Assembly (NCBI GenBank): GCA_012295275.1
Contig: CM022665.1
Span: 15,811,476-15,875,475, forward strand
DNA length: 64,000 nucleotides
DNA from: Chrysomallon squamiferum
Lineage: Eukaryota; Mollusca; Gastropoda; Neomphalida; Peltospiridae
Direction of reading: 5' to 3'
Shown here: positions 49,236 through 60,525 of the stretch, piece after piece
How the letters are laid out: every line of letters begins with the position of its first letter
How positions within the stretch are numbered: the stretch's first letter is position 1
The notes under the pieces: generated by a model
Database searches by the model: none
What the model was told of the DNA's origin: nothing
The model's input: only the letters and a program-made list of their open reading frames with translations
Program-made: the position numbers and the translations under genes

Positions 49236-52200
49236 AGACATATTCATTTAAATACATAACTTATGCTTCTTTGTAAATATATTTTCAGTGAAATTGGTAA
49301 TTTCGTTGTCATTATTTTACATGCTTCATGCAAATTCACATTGATCATGGTGTGTAGGCATTATCTGCCATTTTATATGATGATGTATAATTAATGTATT
49401 TTATAAAACAATAATTCATTAAAATCATTTTTACCCTTTAAATACTGATAGTGATGCAGATGTTCCTTTTAAGTTAAGATGTTGTTTTGGTTGTGCTTTC
49501 ATTTTTATATTATTTTTTTTTTTTTATTGTTTACTTTTGTTTTTGTCAAAGGTTGTTTTAATCATTGATTTTTAAGAACATAGTTTTCATCAGTTAGATT
49601 TTTGTCTATAACTAATTTAGCATGGCTGATTACATCTAGACATTCATGCCCTTCTAATAAGGGATCAAAAAACAAATTTGCACATAATAGTAATAATAAT
49701 AGTTATAATAATCATATCATAATCATTGTTATTATTTAAAAAGGTACTTTTTCTTGAGAACTTTCATTGTAAAAAGATTGATAATCTAGTTGTTTAGATC
49801 TGTCTTCTTAGCTGAAATTTTTAAAAATATTTGGCAAGATTTGTTACTCTGCTGTTAGTGAAAACATGAATAAATGTTTAGATTCACCTGTTAGATTAAT
49901 CAAATTTTTGTTACACCTTTAGGAGACAGTAACAGCTCCTAGTTTTTAAAAATCCCAGTAAAACTATTAAAACATTGAAGAACTAAAACTATTAATAACA
50001 ATGATAAAATTTGAGGCAGAAATAGGAATAGAGAAATAATAAGTTTTAAAAAAATGACCCAAAAGCAAAAAAAAAACATCTAAAAGGAGAAAGGTCTTGT
50101 TTCATTTAAAAAAAGGAATGATTTTTATTTTCACCAAGTTAATGGAGGTGCACAGACATGGAAACCCAAAGAAGGAGAATTTGGATGATCTGATAGCCTC
50201 AGTGAATTTAGACAGCCTCAGTGAATTTAGACAGCTTTATATTTGTACTTGCAGTGTAACAATACCTTGAGTATTAAATATTTAATAAAGGCTCTTTTGA
50301 CAACCTTCCAGGATTACTGGAAACTAAAAATGGTCAGATTTAACTCAGTTTTAAAACATTAAACTTGCTAGCCCTGTGTCTGACAGCTATTTTGACAAGA
50401 AACATCCAGTTTAAGTGGTCATTTGGTAATATTATACTGTATTACATTGATATAACATTTGTAAATATAATTTAAGGCTGTGGTGTTCACAGTAAAAAGT
50501 ATGATCATCAGTTTTTAGTTTGGTATATTGATAAAATTACTAGCCAGCATTTGATTTGTTCTATATTTTATTCTTCTGTTTTAAATGATAGAAGTGCAAT
50601 AATTTTTAATGATACATTTTAATATATAAATACAAAAAAATATATATATATATTTGGTTTAAAACTTGCCTGCTTTTCTTCCTCTTTTTAAATTAATGTA
50701 TATGGCTTTGTTGTCAATATTATTTGTATTTTTTATTTTTATATCTGTAGTTATTATTTTTGTTTTTGTTTTAGTTTTTTGATTTTTCATAAAATGACTA
50801 GTTTGTTTCTGGGGTTTTTTTTCTCCACTATTTTATTCACAGTGTTTTAAAATATATTGTTGGGGTTTTTGTTGTTGTTTTTTAAAATGTTTTTGATTAC
50901 ATTTTCATTAATGGTTTTAGTGTTTTCATTGTTTTATTGATGGTAAACTGTTTTTTTGTTTGTTTTACTAGTTTGTTTTAGGAATCATTTTTTTTTCAAA
51001 TTATTTTGTCTTAGCTATTTAAATGTGTAGATTTGATATATATTTTAACTGACTTAAATAGATGAAATGATAAAATTTACATTTGGATTGACAAATATGT
51101 AAAATACTAATTATATAGATATTTTTAAGATTTTGGAATATAAGGATTATAACTAAAGAAAAGGATTTAAGTATAAACACAAATACCATTTATATTTCAT
51201 ATACAGCTTATACAATTTTTTACATATAACATATTTTAATAAATTCATTCATAAAATAAAGTTTGTTTATGCTAAAGTATCTAAAAACTGAAATACCAGC
51301 GTTTTGGCTGTTCACAAAAAGATTCAGATTTCATAATTTCCAATAAGGGATTCTCAACCTGTATTTAGTGTAGAATATTAATTGATTAAATACATTGTTA
51401 AATAAATAAACAGTCATTTAGCATCAGTTTGCTTCTTTTTTTCTTTTTCTTTGAATTCAATAAAAAAAATTAAAAGATAATTGTTAATCTCATTTAAAAA
51501 AAAAAACTTATTACAAATAACTGAAAAAATTATTATTTTACTCTGAATTCGTTAATAAGTATATTTTATTTTATTATTATTATTATTAATCATTGTCTGA
51601 GACTCCATAGAACAATTATACATCCATTTTATTTAAGTTTTTAAAAATAGGCATCCTTGGAAAATATACCAAAAAACTAGTTTAGTATTCATTTCTAACA
51701 AAAATTATATTTTTTATTTTTAGTCCTTTTAAATAATATTTCATTTAGGCAAAATGCCTTTGTGCCTGTGCATCTGTGTGTCTATGTCTGCCTTCATTAG
51801 TGGTTCATTTTTATTATAATATAAATAAACTATGTTATCATTTTATATTAATATGTTTTACTATGCATTTATTAAATCTTATATAAACATATATAGGTAA
51901 AATTTATTTATTCTAAAACATTCACATATATGTCTAATGTTATAATAATTTTTATCATCATCATCATAATATTAATAATTATTATCATTATCATCACAAT
52001 AATAATAACAATCATATTAACAATAATATTAATAACAACAATAATAATAAGATATTTATTTTATTTTTTATTTTTGTTTTTCAGAATACTTTATATTATG
52101 ACACTTGGTGGGTAGGACAGCATGTGTGTTTGACATGGTTGAGTGCATTTCTCATGCTTATAGCCCATTTTCTGTCTCCCAAATATCTTGATTTATTACA

Positions 52201-55075
52201 CAAATGTGCTCTGCATCTAGGGCGGTGGCAGAGAGTGGAGGGCAGACACGCCCATGTTCCATATAATGCGTAAGTTGTACATGTTTGATAGAATTAAAAT
52301 TTTCACTAATAAGGGAAGGCTGGGATTCCATTTCCCAGATACCGAAATGTCACTGACGTCACAAAAATAATGCCAACACAATTTTCATATTCTGACTCCA
52401 TTAACACAAAACAGTACAGACACTACACCAAGATCAGTGCCACCACTGAAATGAGTGACCTTGACTTTGTAAACCCAGGTGACTATTTATTTGTTGCCAG
52501 ATTTTGACAAGATAAACGTTGCATAGGATGGGGTCTAAATGGTAGCAGAAAAACTGTCATTTGAAAAAAGAATCACACAGATAAAGTGATAGTGGGGAAA
52601 TGCAGCAAAATATTTCACTGATATATTTTTATTTATTTAATTATTTATCATTATTGGTATAACTCTTGGGAAATACATTTTCAGGGAATTAAATTCTTAG
52701 ATTTTCAGTTGTTAGCAGATTTAAAAAAAATAAAAATTCTTTTATCCTCATTAATATATTTAATAACTATATTGAAAATTATATTGTGAAATAATAAAAA
52801 TACAACAACAATTAGAACATTAAAACTAATACCTACTATTACAATCAGAATTGTTTTAAAATTATACATACAAAGTTTCCACATTTTTGCAGTGCCATTT
52901 TTGGGGGTTAGATTGGTTCTTGGAAGCAGTTTGGTGTTCCATGATGCGTCTACACCAGATAACAGGGATACTCAACTGCTTCATGATATTTAGGCTTCAT
53001 TTGCAGAATAAAAATGTGCAATACCACTATAAATGATAATGTTTTACACTTGTCTTGTGCATCTTTTATTTAGTCAGTGAGGTTAAGTACCATTGCAAAA
53101 CACAGTTTCATAAAGGCACAATATTGTCTCATTTTATTGGATTCATTCATTTGTGTTTTGTGTCCATTTGGTGTCATTTCAGTACTGTTTTGATATCCCA
53201 GCCTAAGTGTTTGTTGTGTACTGACTTGAAATTTCACTCCATAGGATTCCATAGTTTGTTAGATGTACATACGAGATCAATGCATAGCTACCGAGGCTGA
53301 CTATATATTTATTTCTGTGATCTTTAAAGTCATCTTTTAATGTGAATTAATTTCTGAATGGTGAACTACTTTTAAGCTGTAGTGTTTACATTTTTATTTT
53401 TTATTTTTTCAGCTGGTCTGAACTTCAAGTATGGCCACAGGGAGCATTGGTGAAACATGTCCGTGGTTTGTTTAAAGCTGAAGGTATTAATGTCACTGCA
53501 GAGCCAGGAAACAGCATGCACAGTCGATTTTATGTAAGTATTTTTTTATTTTTTTTTATATAGTCTTGGCATGGGCCTATTTGTTTTACATTGTCATGGC
53601 ATGAATTTATTTTTTTATACAGTTTTGGCATGGGTTTATTTTTATGATGTGGTCGTGCCATGAATCTACTGTTGACCCTTGATTTGATGGACTAATTGGG
53701 GGAGGGATTATTTTTTTTTACATGTGTTGAAGTACTTCTTTTTTAAATTAGGGGTATTTAAGTTAATTTTATGTCAAAAAGTAAAATAATCAAATAATAA
53801 TAATGATAGTAATAATAAAAGAAATACTCATTAAAGCAAACACAAAAGTTATCTTTCTGCCATATTTTGCAATATTAAATTTAATTTGTTTTGAGTTGTT
53901 TTTTGTTTTCTAAATAAGTGACAAGTTAGACTGAAATACGATGTATGTAGAAATGATATACAATTATACATTTTAAATGAATCCATAGTTTGAAATTCTG
54001 ATTACCAGTTCCAAAGTTATTTATGACATTGTGGAGTTCTGTTATAAGAAATTCAGCAATACCAGTCTTTCACAGGTTCACTGATTTCCGATTTATTTAT
54101 TTTTAATTTATTTGTTGTTTTGTTTTTTTAGATTTGTGATCCTACCTGTTTTTGTTTTTTTTGTTTTTCTTAAATTAATTTTATTTGTGCTAATTTGTAC
54201 TGACATTTTCTATTTAGTTTTAAGTACAGTGGCATTGCTACTTTCCTCCATTTCTATTTTAATTATAATACAACTTTTTCATGATGATATCTGGAGATAA
54301 ACAGTTTTCACACTTAGAATCAGTAATACAGATTATGGTGGTTAGGATCATGTATAAAATTTACTTTTTATTTTGGGTTTTATTTTGTAGGCCATTGCAG
54401 GTGATAAGCTGGGTTCTTATAAAAAAAAACAGTTAACAGTATAAAATTTACCTTGTTTCAGTTCTTATTCTATAAACCATTGCTGACGATAAATTGGCTA
54501 CTTACAAAAAAATAATTTTGATGATATAAAATTTACTTTTTGGTTTAACATTTGATTCCTTAGACCACTGGGGTGATAAATTGACTTCTTAACAAAAAAA
54601 AAAAAAAAATTAACAATATAAAATATACTTTTTGTTTCAGTTTTTTATTTGTAAGACCATGGCAAATGATAAATATAAACAGTTACCAGTATATAATTTT
54701 TGTTTCATTTTTTAAATTTATTTCATACATCATTGCAGGTGATAAACAAATAGTTACCAGGATAAAATTTAATTTTTATTTCAGTTTTTATTATCGTGTT
54801 ACTTATAAACAAATAGTTAACAATATAAAATTTAATTTTTGTTTCAGTTTTTATTCCACAAACCCTTGCGTGTGATAAACTGGCTACTTGTACTTGGATG
54901 GCTTCTTGTAGCCTACCAGTTTTTTCGACTTGTCCAGTGCATGGAATGGAGTCACATCATCTCTCTGGCACTGATGTTGTTCTGTAACTACTACACACTT
55001 TTTAAGCTGATGCGAGACCGGTTTATAATGGCAAAATGTTACAGAGTAGAGGAATCTGCAAACAGTTCTAGTTAA
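41225..55075 (+). CDS. TMEM39A: TMEM39A/B orthologue, eight-pass ER membrane protein, 451 aa, 8 exons
   Basis: TMEM39A (susceptibility to SLE locus in humans; SUSR2 in fly) is an ER protein that binds SAC1 and COPII components and so affects autophagy, PI4P level and secretion of collagen. Exons: 41225-41313, 41640-41853, 42706-42789, 44177-44328, 45112-45394, 52085-52269, 53413-53533, 54848-55075; GT-AG throughout, phase continuous. The start MPGGRR is identical to vertebrate TMEM39A. Further shared blocks are [63 protein letters not shown] and [15 protein letters not shown]. Eight hydrophobic segments are seen: one each in exons 2 and 3, one in exon 4, one across exons 4/5, one at the end of exon 5, one in exon 6, two in exon 8. 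Length is slightly below human (488). A and B paralogues are a vertebrate split, so the symbol is approximate. Confidence 0.94.
41519..41584. repeat. (CT)n microsatellite in TMEM39A intron 1
   Basis: More than thirty uninterrupted TC units ending about 55 bases before the exon 2 acceptor, i.e. a very long pyrimidine tract just upstream of a splice site. Confidence 0.95.
43320..43800. repeat. Degenerate tandem array in TMEM39A intron 3, units about 45-50 bp
   Basis: Recurring blocks of the form GATCATAATTTGTTCATA followed by TNTGTTAATRTRGAT. At least eight diverged units can be followed, and weaker ones continue towards the exon 4 acceptor (TCTGTTAATATGTATCATGG near 44040). Confidence 0.65.
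46083..46278. repeat. Diverged tandem duplication inside the THAP element
   Basis: The block ATGCATAAATATTGTGAATACC...CAAAATCTGGGCAT at about 46099-46145 recurs at about 46226-46270 as GCATAAATATTGTAAATACC...CAAAATCAGGGCAT, giving a period near 125 bp. Confidence 0.7.
46847..47119 (-). CDS. THAP-type zinc-finger ORF, transposon-derived
   Basis: From the internal ATG at 47117-47119, about 90 residues start [12 protein letters not shown] and read through a C2-CH pattern: CSIINC (first cysteine pair), CTVHF (Cys-His pair), W in [10 protein letters not shown], then HFVGGKP and VDYIPTLN. This C-x(2-4)-C...C-x(2)-H arrangement with the HFVxGKP...DYxPT ending is the THAP DNA-binding domain, in the form common in THAP-DDE transposases rather than in cellular THAP genes. 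The frame stops soon after the domain and no nuclease domain follows, so this is likely a surviving 5' exon of a dead element. It could instead be spliced to something not recognised. It lies antisense to TMEM39A. Confidence 0.7.
   Translation of the reverse strand: MGGHDHCSIINCSNHRCLRNFLYFLRYPDNVYRKHLWVIASHRNKKDFNVTANMRVCTVHFVGGKPVNNKKHVDYIPTLNRNGKLSQHLE
47736..48278 (+). pseudogene. 3' end of a LINE (CR1/L2/RTE-like) ORF with TTGTC-repeat tail
   Basis: An open frame of about 70 codons (47736-47945) is followed, two bases out of frame, by a stretch from about 47948 reading [18 protein letters not shown] and then [15 protein letters not shown]. The RxCxLC...IGDxxHYxF and YYxxRPN pattern is the C-terminal region of non-LTR retrotransposon ORF2 proteins common in invertebrates (recalled). 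The copy ends AGAAATAAACTTGTC followed by TTGTC repeats at about 48257-48280, a typical short-repeat LINE tail. It is 5'-truncated and frameshifted. Confidence 0.7.
53559..53670. repeat. Four short tandem units, about 30 bp, after TMEM39A exon 7
   Basis: Units vary around GTCTTGGCATGGGCCTATTT, seen as TGGCATGGGCCTAT, TGGCATGAATTTAT, TGGCATGGGTTTAT and TGCCATGAATCTAC. Confidence 0.75.
54351..54890 (+). repeat. Tandem array of decoy acceptor plus exon-start copies leading into TMEM39A exon 8
   Basis: The true junction reads TATAAAATTTAATTTTTGTT, then TCAG|TTTTTATTCCACAAACCCTT and GTGATAAACTGGCTACTTG. Six diverged copies of this unit precede it, starting near 54353, 54440, 54525, 54617, 54690 and 54761. 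Copy 2 is closest: GTTTCAG|TTCTTATTCTATAAACCATT, then GATAAATTGGCTACTTA. Five of the six keep an AG at or near the expected place. Read in the true phase, copy 2 gives [17 protein letters not shown] and a stop, a shortened version of the real exon start. Confidence 0.85.
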
Positions 55076-55796
55076 TGTCTTCATCTTGTTTGTAGATTGT
55101 AATTAGTTTGGATTTGAAAATATTAAAAATTCAATGTTAAGTCTATATGTGTGTGTTTTTCTGAGTGTGTGCCTGTGTTTGGGAGTGAATTTATAAATTT
55201 GTAGGCACATTCAAGATTTTTGGGTCTTAATATGTGTGTATGGTGTGTCTCTCTCCATGTGTATGTTTTAATAGATGTTGCTGACTGCTGATATCTTCAG
55301 AGTTCAATGTTAATGCTGTGAGTCTATGTGTATAAATTTTTATTGATGTCACTGCCTACAAAAGGGATTATTTAACATTCAGAGAAAAAGGATTCATTAT
55401 ATGCCATGGGTTCCATACATGAAAATTAAAAACAGATACTCCAGTTCCTAAAACACTGAAATACATTTTGATTTCAAGTTCATTAATTCTGTCATATACT
55501 ACAGCTTACAATAGAGTTTGCTTTCTTACATCATAACCATTTCATCAAGGGACCACAATTATAGTGGGGTTTTTTCTTAGTGCAGTATGTAGCTATGGCT
55601 TATCCTTATTTACAAACACAGTAAAAGTAAAAATTGTAAAGATTAATTATACAGAAGCTGGTGACTAAAAGAAATAAATAGACCTCTTGATAAAACTATG
55701 CACACTACCATACTGTCACAGATTTATGTTCTTGTGAAATATCTCAGAAACAAAGACTGAAAATTAAAAAAGTGTCAAAAAAAACAAAACAAAAAA

Positions 55797-55834
<38 letters not shown>

Positions 55835-57817
55835 AATTAAAAAACCATATATATATATATATATATATCTAAAAACAACATATTTATATAAGCTTAATTA
55901 AAACAAATTGACAGTAATCAAGGATTAAAAGGGAGCAGAAATGTCTGAAATAAATCAACATCTAAAGGTGACTCGAGAATTTCTTAGGTAATATAACATA
56001 CCAGCCAATCTACTACTAAACTTCATTTTTTAATAAAAATATAATATGAATACTTAACCTAATACACCATACATTACTGAAGTGAACTCTGAAGTAGTCT
56101 GTGTAAATGTTTAATGTTTGTGTCTGTTTAAACTCTTCATCTGTAACATATTGCAGAAGACTGCCATTTACTGAGATCATCTGTATTCATAGAACATAAT
56201 TTGTTGTTGTTGTTTCTTTGGTAACTGTTGTTTATGAGGTAATCAAAATTAGAAAGATAATCATTAATGTAGATATTTAATTACACAAGATAAAAATCTG
56301 AAGATTTTCAACATGTCTGAGTTCCTGTTTTCTGAAAATAAATTTTGATTCATGTTATATCTGAATGTGTATTAAATTTTCTTAGCAACACCAGTCAGGT
56401 GAAACCATGTGTAATAATGGAAACTAAAAAGATCTCTTAAAACATTTCTGAAGCTTTTGTTTATTTATTTTTAAGAAATATAGTTAGTTTGTCATCAATT
56501 TCTTCTTCTTTTTATTTTTTTTTCATTTTAATTTTTTTGTGAAATGACTGCTAAAACCCCAAAAATTTTCTTACTTTTTTTTTTTTTTTTTTTTTTTAAT
56601 AAATTTAGTTTTGTTTGTGAGTAATACTACATTTTGTATTATTGTCAAAACAACAGTTTAAAAGAATTTTGAAAATTTTGTTATTTAAAAGGTTATTTTA
56701 CTAATTTGTTTTGTACAGCAAATATACCACATTTTATTTTTAAATGGTTCATATATAACAGTATATTACTGTTGACCATTTTTTAAAATGACAAATTATT
56801 TTAATTAATTGTAAGAGAAAAACACCACAGAAACCATACTCATACCACACTAACAATTCAAGCTAGTATTAGGTTAGGTTATATTGTTTATCTAGATTAG
56901 TAGCCTTATAATTGGTTTTAAATTTTCAGCTGTTTGAAATGTTAGCATATTTCTCAGTTTCTGTTAAATAGGTGCTGCATATTTTGTACAAGTTTTATTG
57001 TGTTGTTTTTGTTTTAACTTTGTATTCATATAATATAATAAAATATGTGCAAATATCTACACTGGTTTTTAGTTTTATTTGAATACTTTTTTTTGTTTTT
57101 TTTGCATTTCTTATAATATACATGAAAAATTTCATTCATTTCTCATGAGTTACTTCTTGAGCAAAACAAAAATTATTTAAAAAAAAAAAATAATAATTAA
57201 TGAAATTGAAAAAATAAAAAAAATAATAATAATAATGGTAAGTATAATATTAATCCAAGAACAACATTAAAGAAATAAAAACTAAAAACTAAACCCCTAA
57301 TTTCTTAAGAAAACCGCAATCTCGTTCTTATTACGTCATGCGAAGGGCAGTAATGCTATAACAGAATACAAATTAGTATCATGAGTTGTCTTTCTTGCAT
57401 CGTGAATCTGAACCTTTTCCGACAGAAAAAGAGGTTGAAAACATAATTATCATAACATTGAGGCTTGTCGAACATAATAATAATAATAATAATAAAGAAA
57501 ACAATAAATAAATAAATTAAAAAAAAAAAGAGAGAGAGAGAGAGAAAAAAGAACCATTCTAAAGGCGAGAGTAGATCATTTTTCATTCTTGAACGTCTTT
57601 CCAAATTTACTAAATCACCAAATTTTATTCTTATATGCATACATATATACATACGTACATACACACACAAAAATACGTATGAACAGACACACAGACACAC
57701 ATACACACACATATTATTAACAGTGAAAATTATATTTTTTTATGATCCCAGAGATAAGATTACAAACACCAAATTTAAAAGCGTTTAAATAAATAAATAT
57801 TCTGTAACTATTCATGA

Positions 57818-57869
<52 letters not shown>

Positions 57870-58900
57870 TGTATCTCTTTCCAGGTTTTGTTACATAAAC
57901 TTTGTAACAATTATATTTATTTAATATTGTCATGTTTCCGTTATGTTTACCTTGCATGCAAAATGTTTCTGTGCAAAAGTCAAGTTCAAGGTTTATGACT
58001 TAATAATGGTATGACCTTTAACCTTTCGCTGTTATAATATTTGGAATATTTTGTCTTGTTTCCTTTCTTCTTCGACAGTTCGTAAGTAATCTTTTTATAA
58101 CATGTTCTTGTTTAGCAGTTTTATTTTGTTTTGTATTTGTTGATGTGTTTGTACGTTTGTCAGATAGAGTTATAATTTTTATTTGTTTGTTTTATTATTA
58201 TTCGTTTTTTAAAGTTAAATACGTTTTGGGAGATATTGTTTAGTATTTATTTATCTAAAAATTACGTTAGTAAACAAATTAATTAGTTTAGTTAATGTTT
58301 TAGTTTTTAGTGCTTACTTTTTCATATCACTGGTTAGACATATTCTTTTTTTTTTTTTTTTTTTTTATAACGGGTCTTGTCTGTTAAACGTTGGGTCTGT
58401 ACGTTAAAACCAAAAAGTCAGATAGAAATAATAACAACAAGTACCACCTCCCAAAATAAAACAAAAACAAAACCCAAATAAATAAATAAATCAAACAAAT
58501 AAGTCCTTCAAGGAAGGGAAAAGTCGCTGATTAAACTTAAAAAATAAATAAATAAATAAATAAATAAATAAAAAGAAGAAGAAGAAAGAAATAAAAAAGT
58601 AAAGCGTACCATTAGAATTCCCGAAGAAGAGGAAACAAGCAAACAAACGAAAAGATACATAAAGAAAAAAAAAAAAAAAAATAATAATAAATAGATAAAA
58701 TAAAATAAAATTTAATATAAAATAAAAAATAAAAAATAAAATATAAATTAAAAAAAAGACACCTTTACTTTCATATTATTATTATTGATGTTCTATTAAC
58801 AGTCAGAACCATGCTCGTCATTTCACCTCAGTGAAAACAAATGAATTCAGAAATAAAAACAGACAGAATTTATATCTTTAATATATGTTATTCTAACAAT
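55076..58900. other. Region downstream of TMEM39A
   Basis: Begins with the TMEM39A 3' UTR, whose end cannot be fixed; AATAAA occurs near 55671, 56600 and 57036. TA repeats lie at 55800-55870 and a long (AAT)n tract at 57818-57869. A small CpG-bearing patch with TTACGTCATGCG lies near 57325-57345. No coding region supported. Confidence 0.6.
57818..57870. repeat. (AAT)n microsatellite
   Basis: About seventeen AAT units. Confidence 0.9.
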
Positions 58901-59519
58901 AAAACAGAAACACTATATGCCATGTATAAAAAATTAAATTGGTTTATTAACAGTAAAATATTTAATATTATATGCATGAATATTCTGTACCACTCTTAAT
59001 AATAATAATGATGATGATGATGATAATGATGTTGACGATGATAAAATAATAACAACAACAACAGCAATAATAATAGTAATAATAATAATAATAATAATAA
59101 TTCTTATTCTTGTTGTTATCATTATTATTATCGACATTATTGATGATGATGATGATAATAGCAAAATCATTTATTGTTGTAGTAATTGTAGATGCTGTAA
59201 GTACAAATATTATTCTAATAATAGTAGCAGTAGTATCTGTAGTAATAATAATAGTTGTTACCGTAGATGTGGTAGTTGTATTCATAGTAGTAATAATCGT
59301 AGGAGTTGCGACAATACTATTTATAACAACAGTGGACGGTTCCTAGTTGTTGTAGTAAGAGCAGCACTTGTAGTAGCAGTAATATTCGTAAAAGTAATAG
59401 TACTTGTAATGGCTGTAAAAGTTGTAGTTGCAGGAATAGTTGCTGTAGTGGTAGTGGTAGAAGAAGAAAAATAGAAGAAAAAAAAAAAGGAAATTCCCGG
59501 AATTAACTAAATTATTTAA

Positions 59520-59578
<59 letters not shown>

Positions 59579-60488
59579 GTAGCAATAGGAGTAGTAGTGG
59601 TAGTGAAGTATGGTAGTAGTAGTAACAGTAGTAGCAGTATTGGTAGTAGTAGTTGTAGTAGTAGTAGGAGTTGTTGTTGTAGTAATAGTAATAAAAGCTA
59701 AACAAGAAAAGGAACAAAATAAGTCTGGCCTGTGAAAACAAATAGAGAAATAAACAGGTCAAAGTAAACGAAAGTAAACTAGTGTCAAGTGTATTTATTT
59801 AAAGTATTAACAGAACCGAAATATAATACAAAGATGTGTGATCTTAAATAACAGACTTAATAAAATTAAACAAGGGATAAAGCCAGATTTTTTTTTTAAA
59901 TTACAACAAGATTAAAACAAATTTCTTCTTCTTCTTCTTCGTCGAACTCTGAAAACAAATTTAAAATTACAAGGTATAAGGTCAAAACCTTTGTAAAATT
60001 ACAATAAAGCATAAAATTAAAACATATTTTAAAAAGCATCAAAGTAAAATAAAAGAGTAATAAACAGACTTTAGTAAAATTGCACTTTTTCTGCTGCATT
60101 CTAACACAGTGCAATTAAATCGAAATAAAACGAAGTATTCAGACATTGTTTACATTAAAAATTATTTCCAGCGTTCCATAAAACAATCACACATTTTACA
60201 CCGCCCTTAAAAAATACCAGTCTAGTGTTTTACCAGTGATCTTTAGCGCTTTGTTATTATAAGCTGATGGGTTGAACAAGTATGAAAAGAACTAAAATCA
60301 CCTGACGCATATTTAAACAGAATTTACGACAGTCTTAGAGAAAGAAAAAAAAACGACGACAACGACGACGACGTCGACAACAAAGCTTTGAAGAAAGCAT
60401 AACACATATCAAGAGTGTCTCTTTCAGAATGTTTTATCTGTTTTCTTTTTCACGCATTTATTTATTTTTTATTTTATTTTTTTCCTCT

Positions 60489-60525
<37 letters not shown>

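Larger units (their letters stand above)
45395..52084 (+). other. TMEM39A intron 5, 6.7 kb, with nested transposons
   Basis: The largest intron in the window. Its first 3 kb contains an inverted-repeat-bounded element with a THAP ORF and a LINE fragment. The second half is AT-rich unique sequence with TATATA and trinucleotide tracts and nothing recognisable. Confidence 0.7.

Noticed and set aside
52300-53330. Higher-complexity sequence in TMEM39A intron 6 with an 81-codon frame at 53055
   Set aside because: No recognised protein, and the flanking TMEM39A exons join in frame without it; perhaps an unidentified repeat.
57356-57712. 118-codon minus-strand frame with Cys/Val/Tyr repeats
   Set aside because: Starts in a CA/TACA repeat and runs through AAT and GA repeats; no homology recognised.
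58060-58100. Possible three-base micro-exon (TTCTTCGACAG then TTC then GTAAGT)
   Set aside because: Chance AG and GT proximity; no adjoining exons found.
59343-59762. 139-codon frame of Leu and Tyr runs
   Set aside because: Three-base-periodic microsatellite keeps frames open; overlapping frames of similar length exist.
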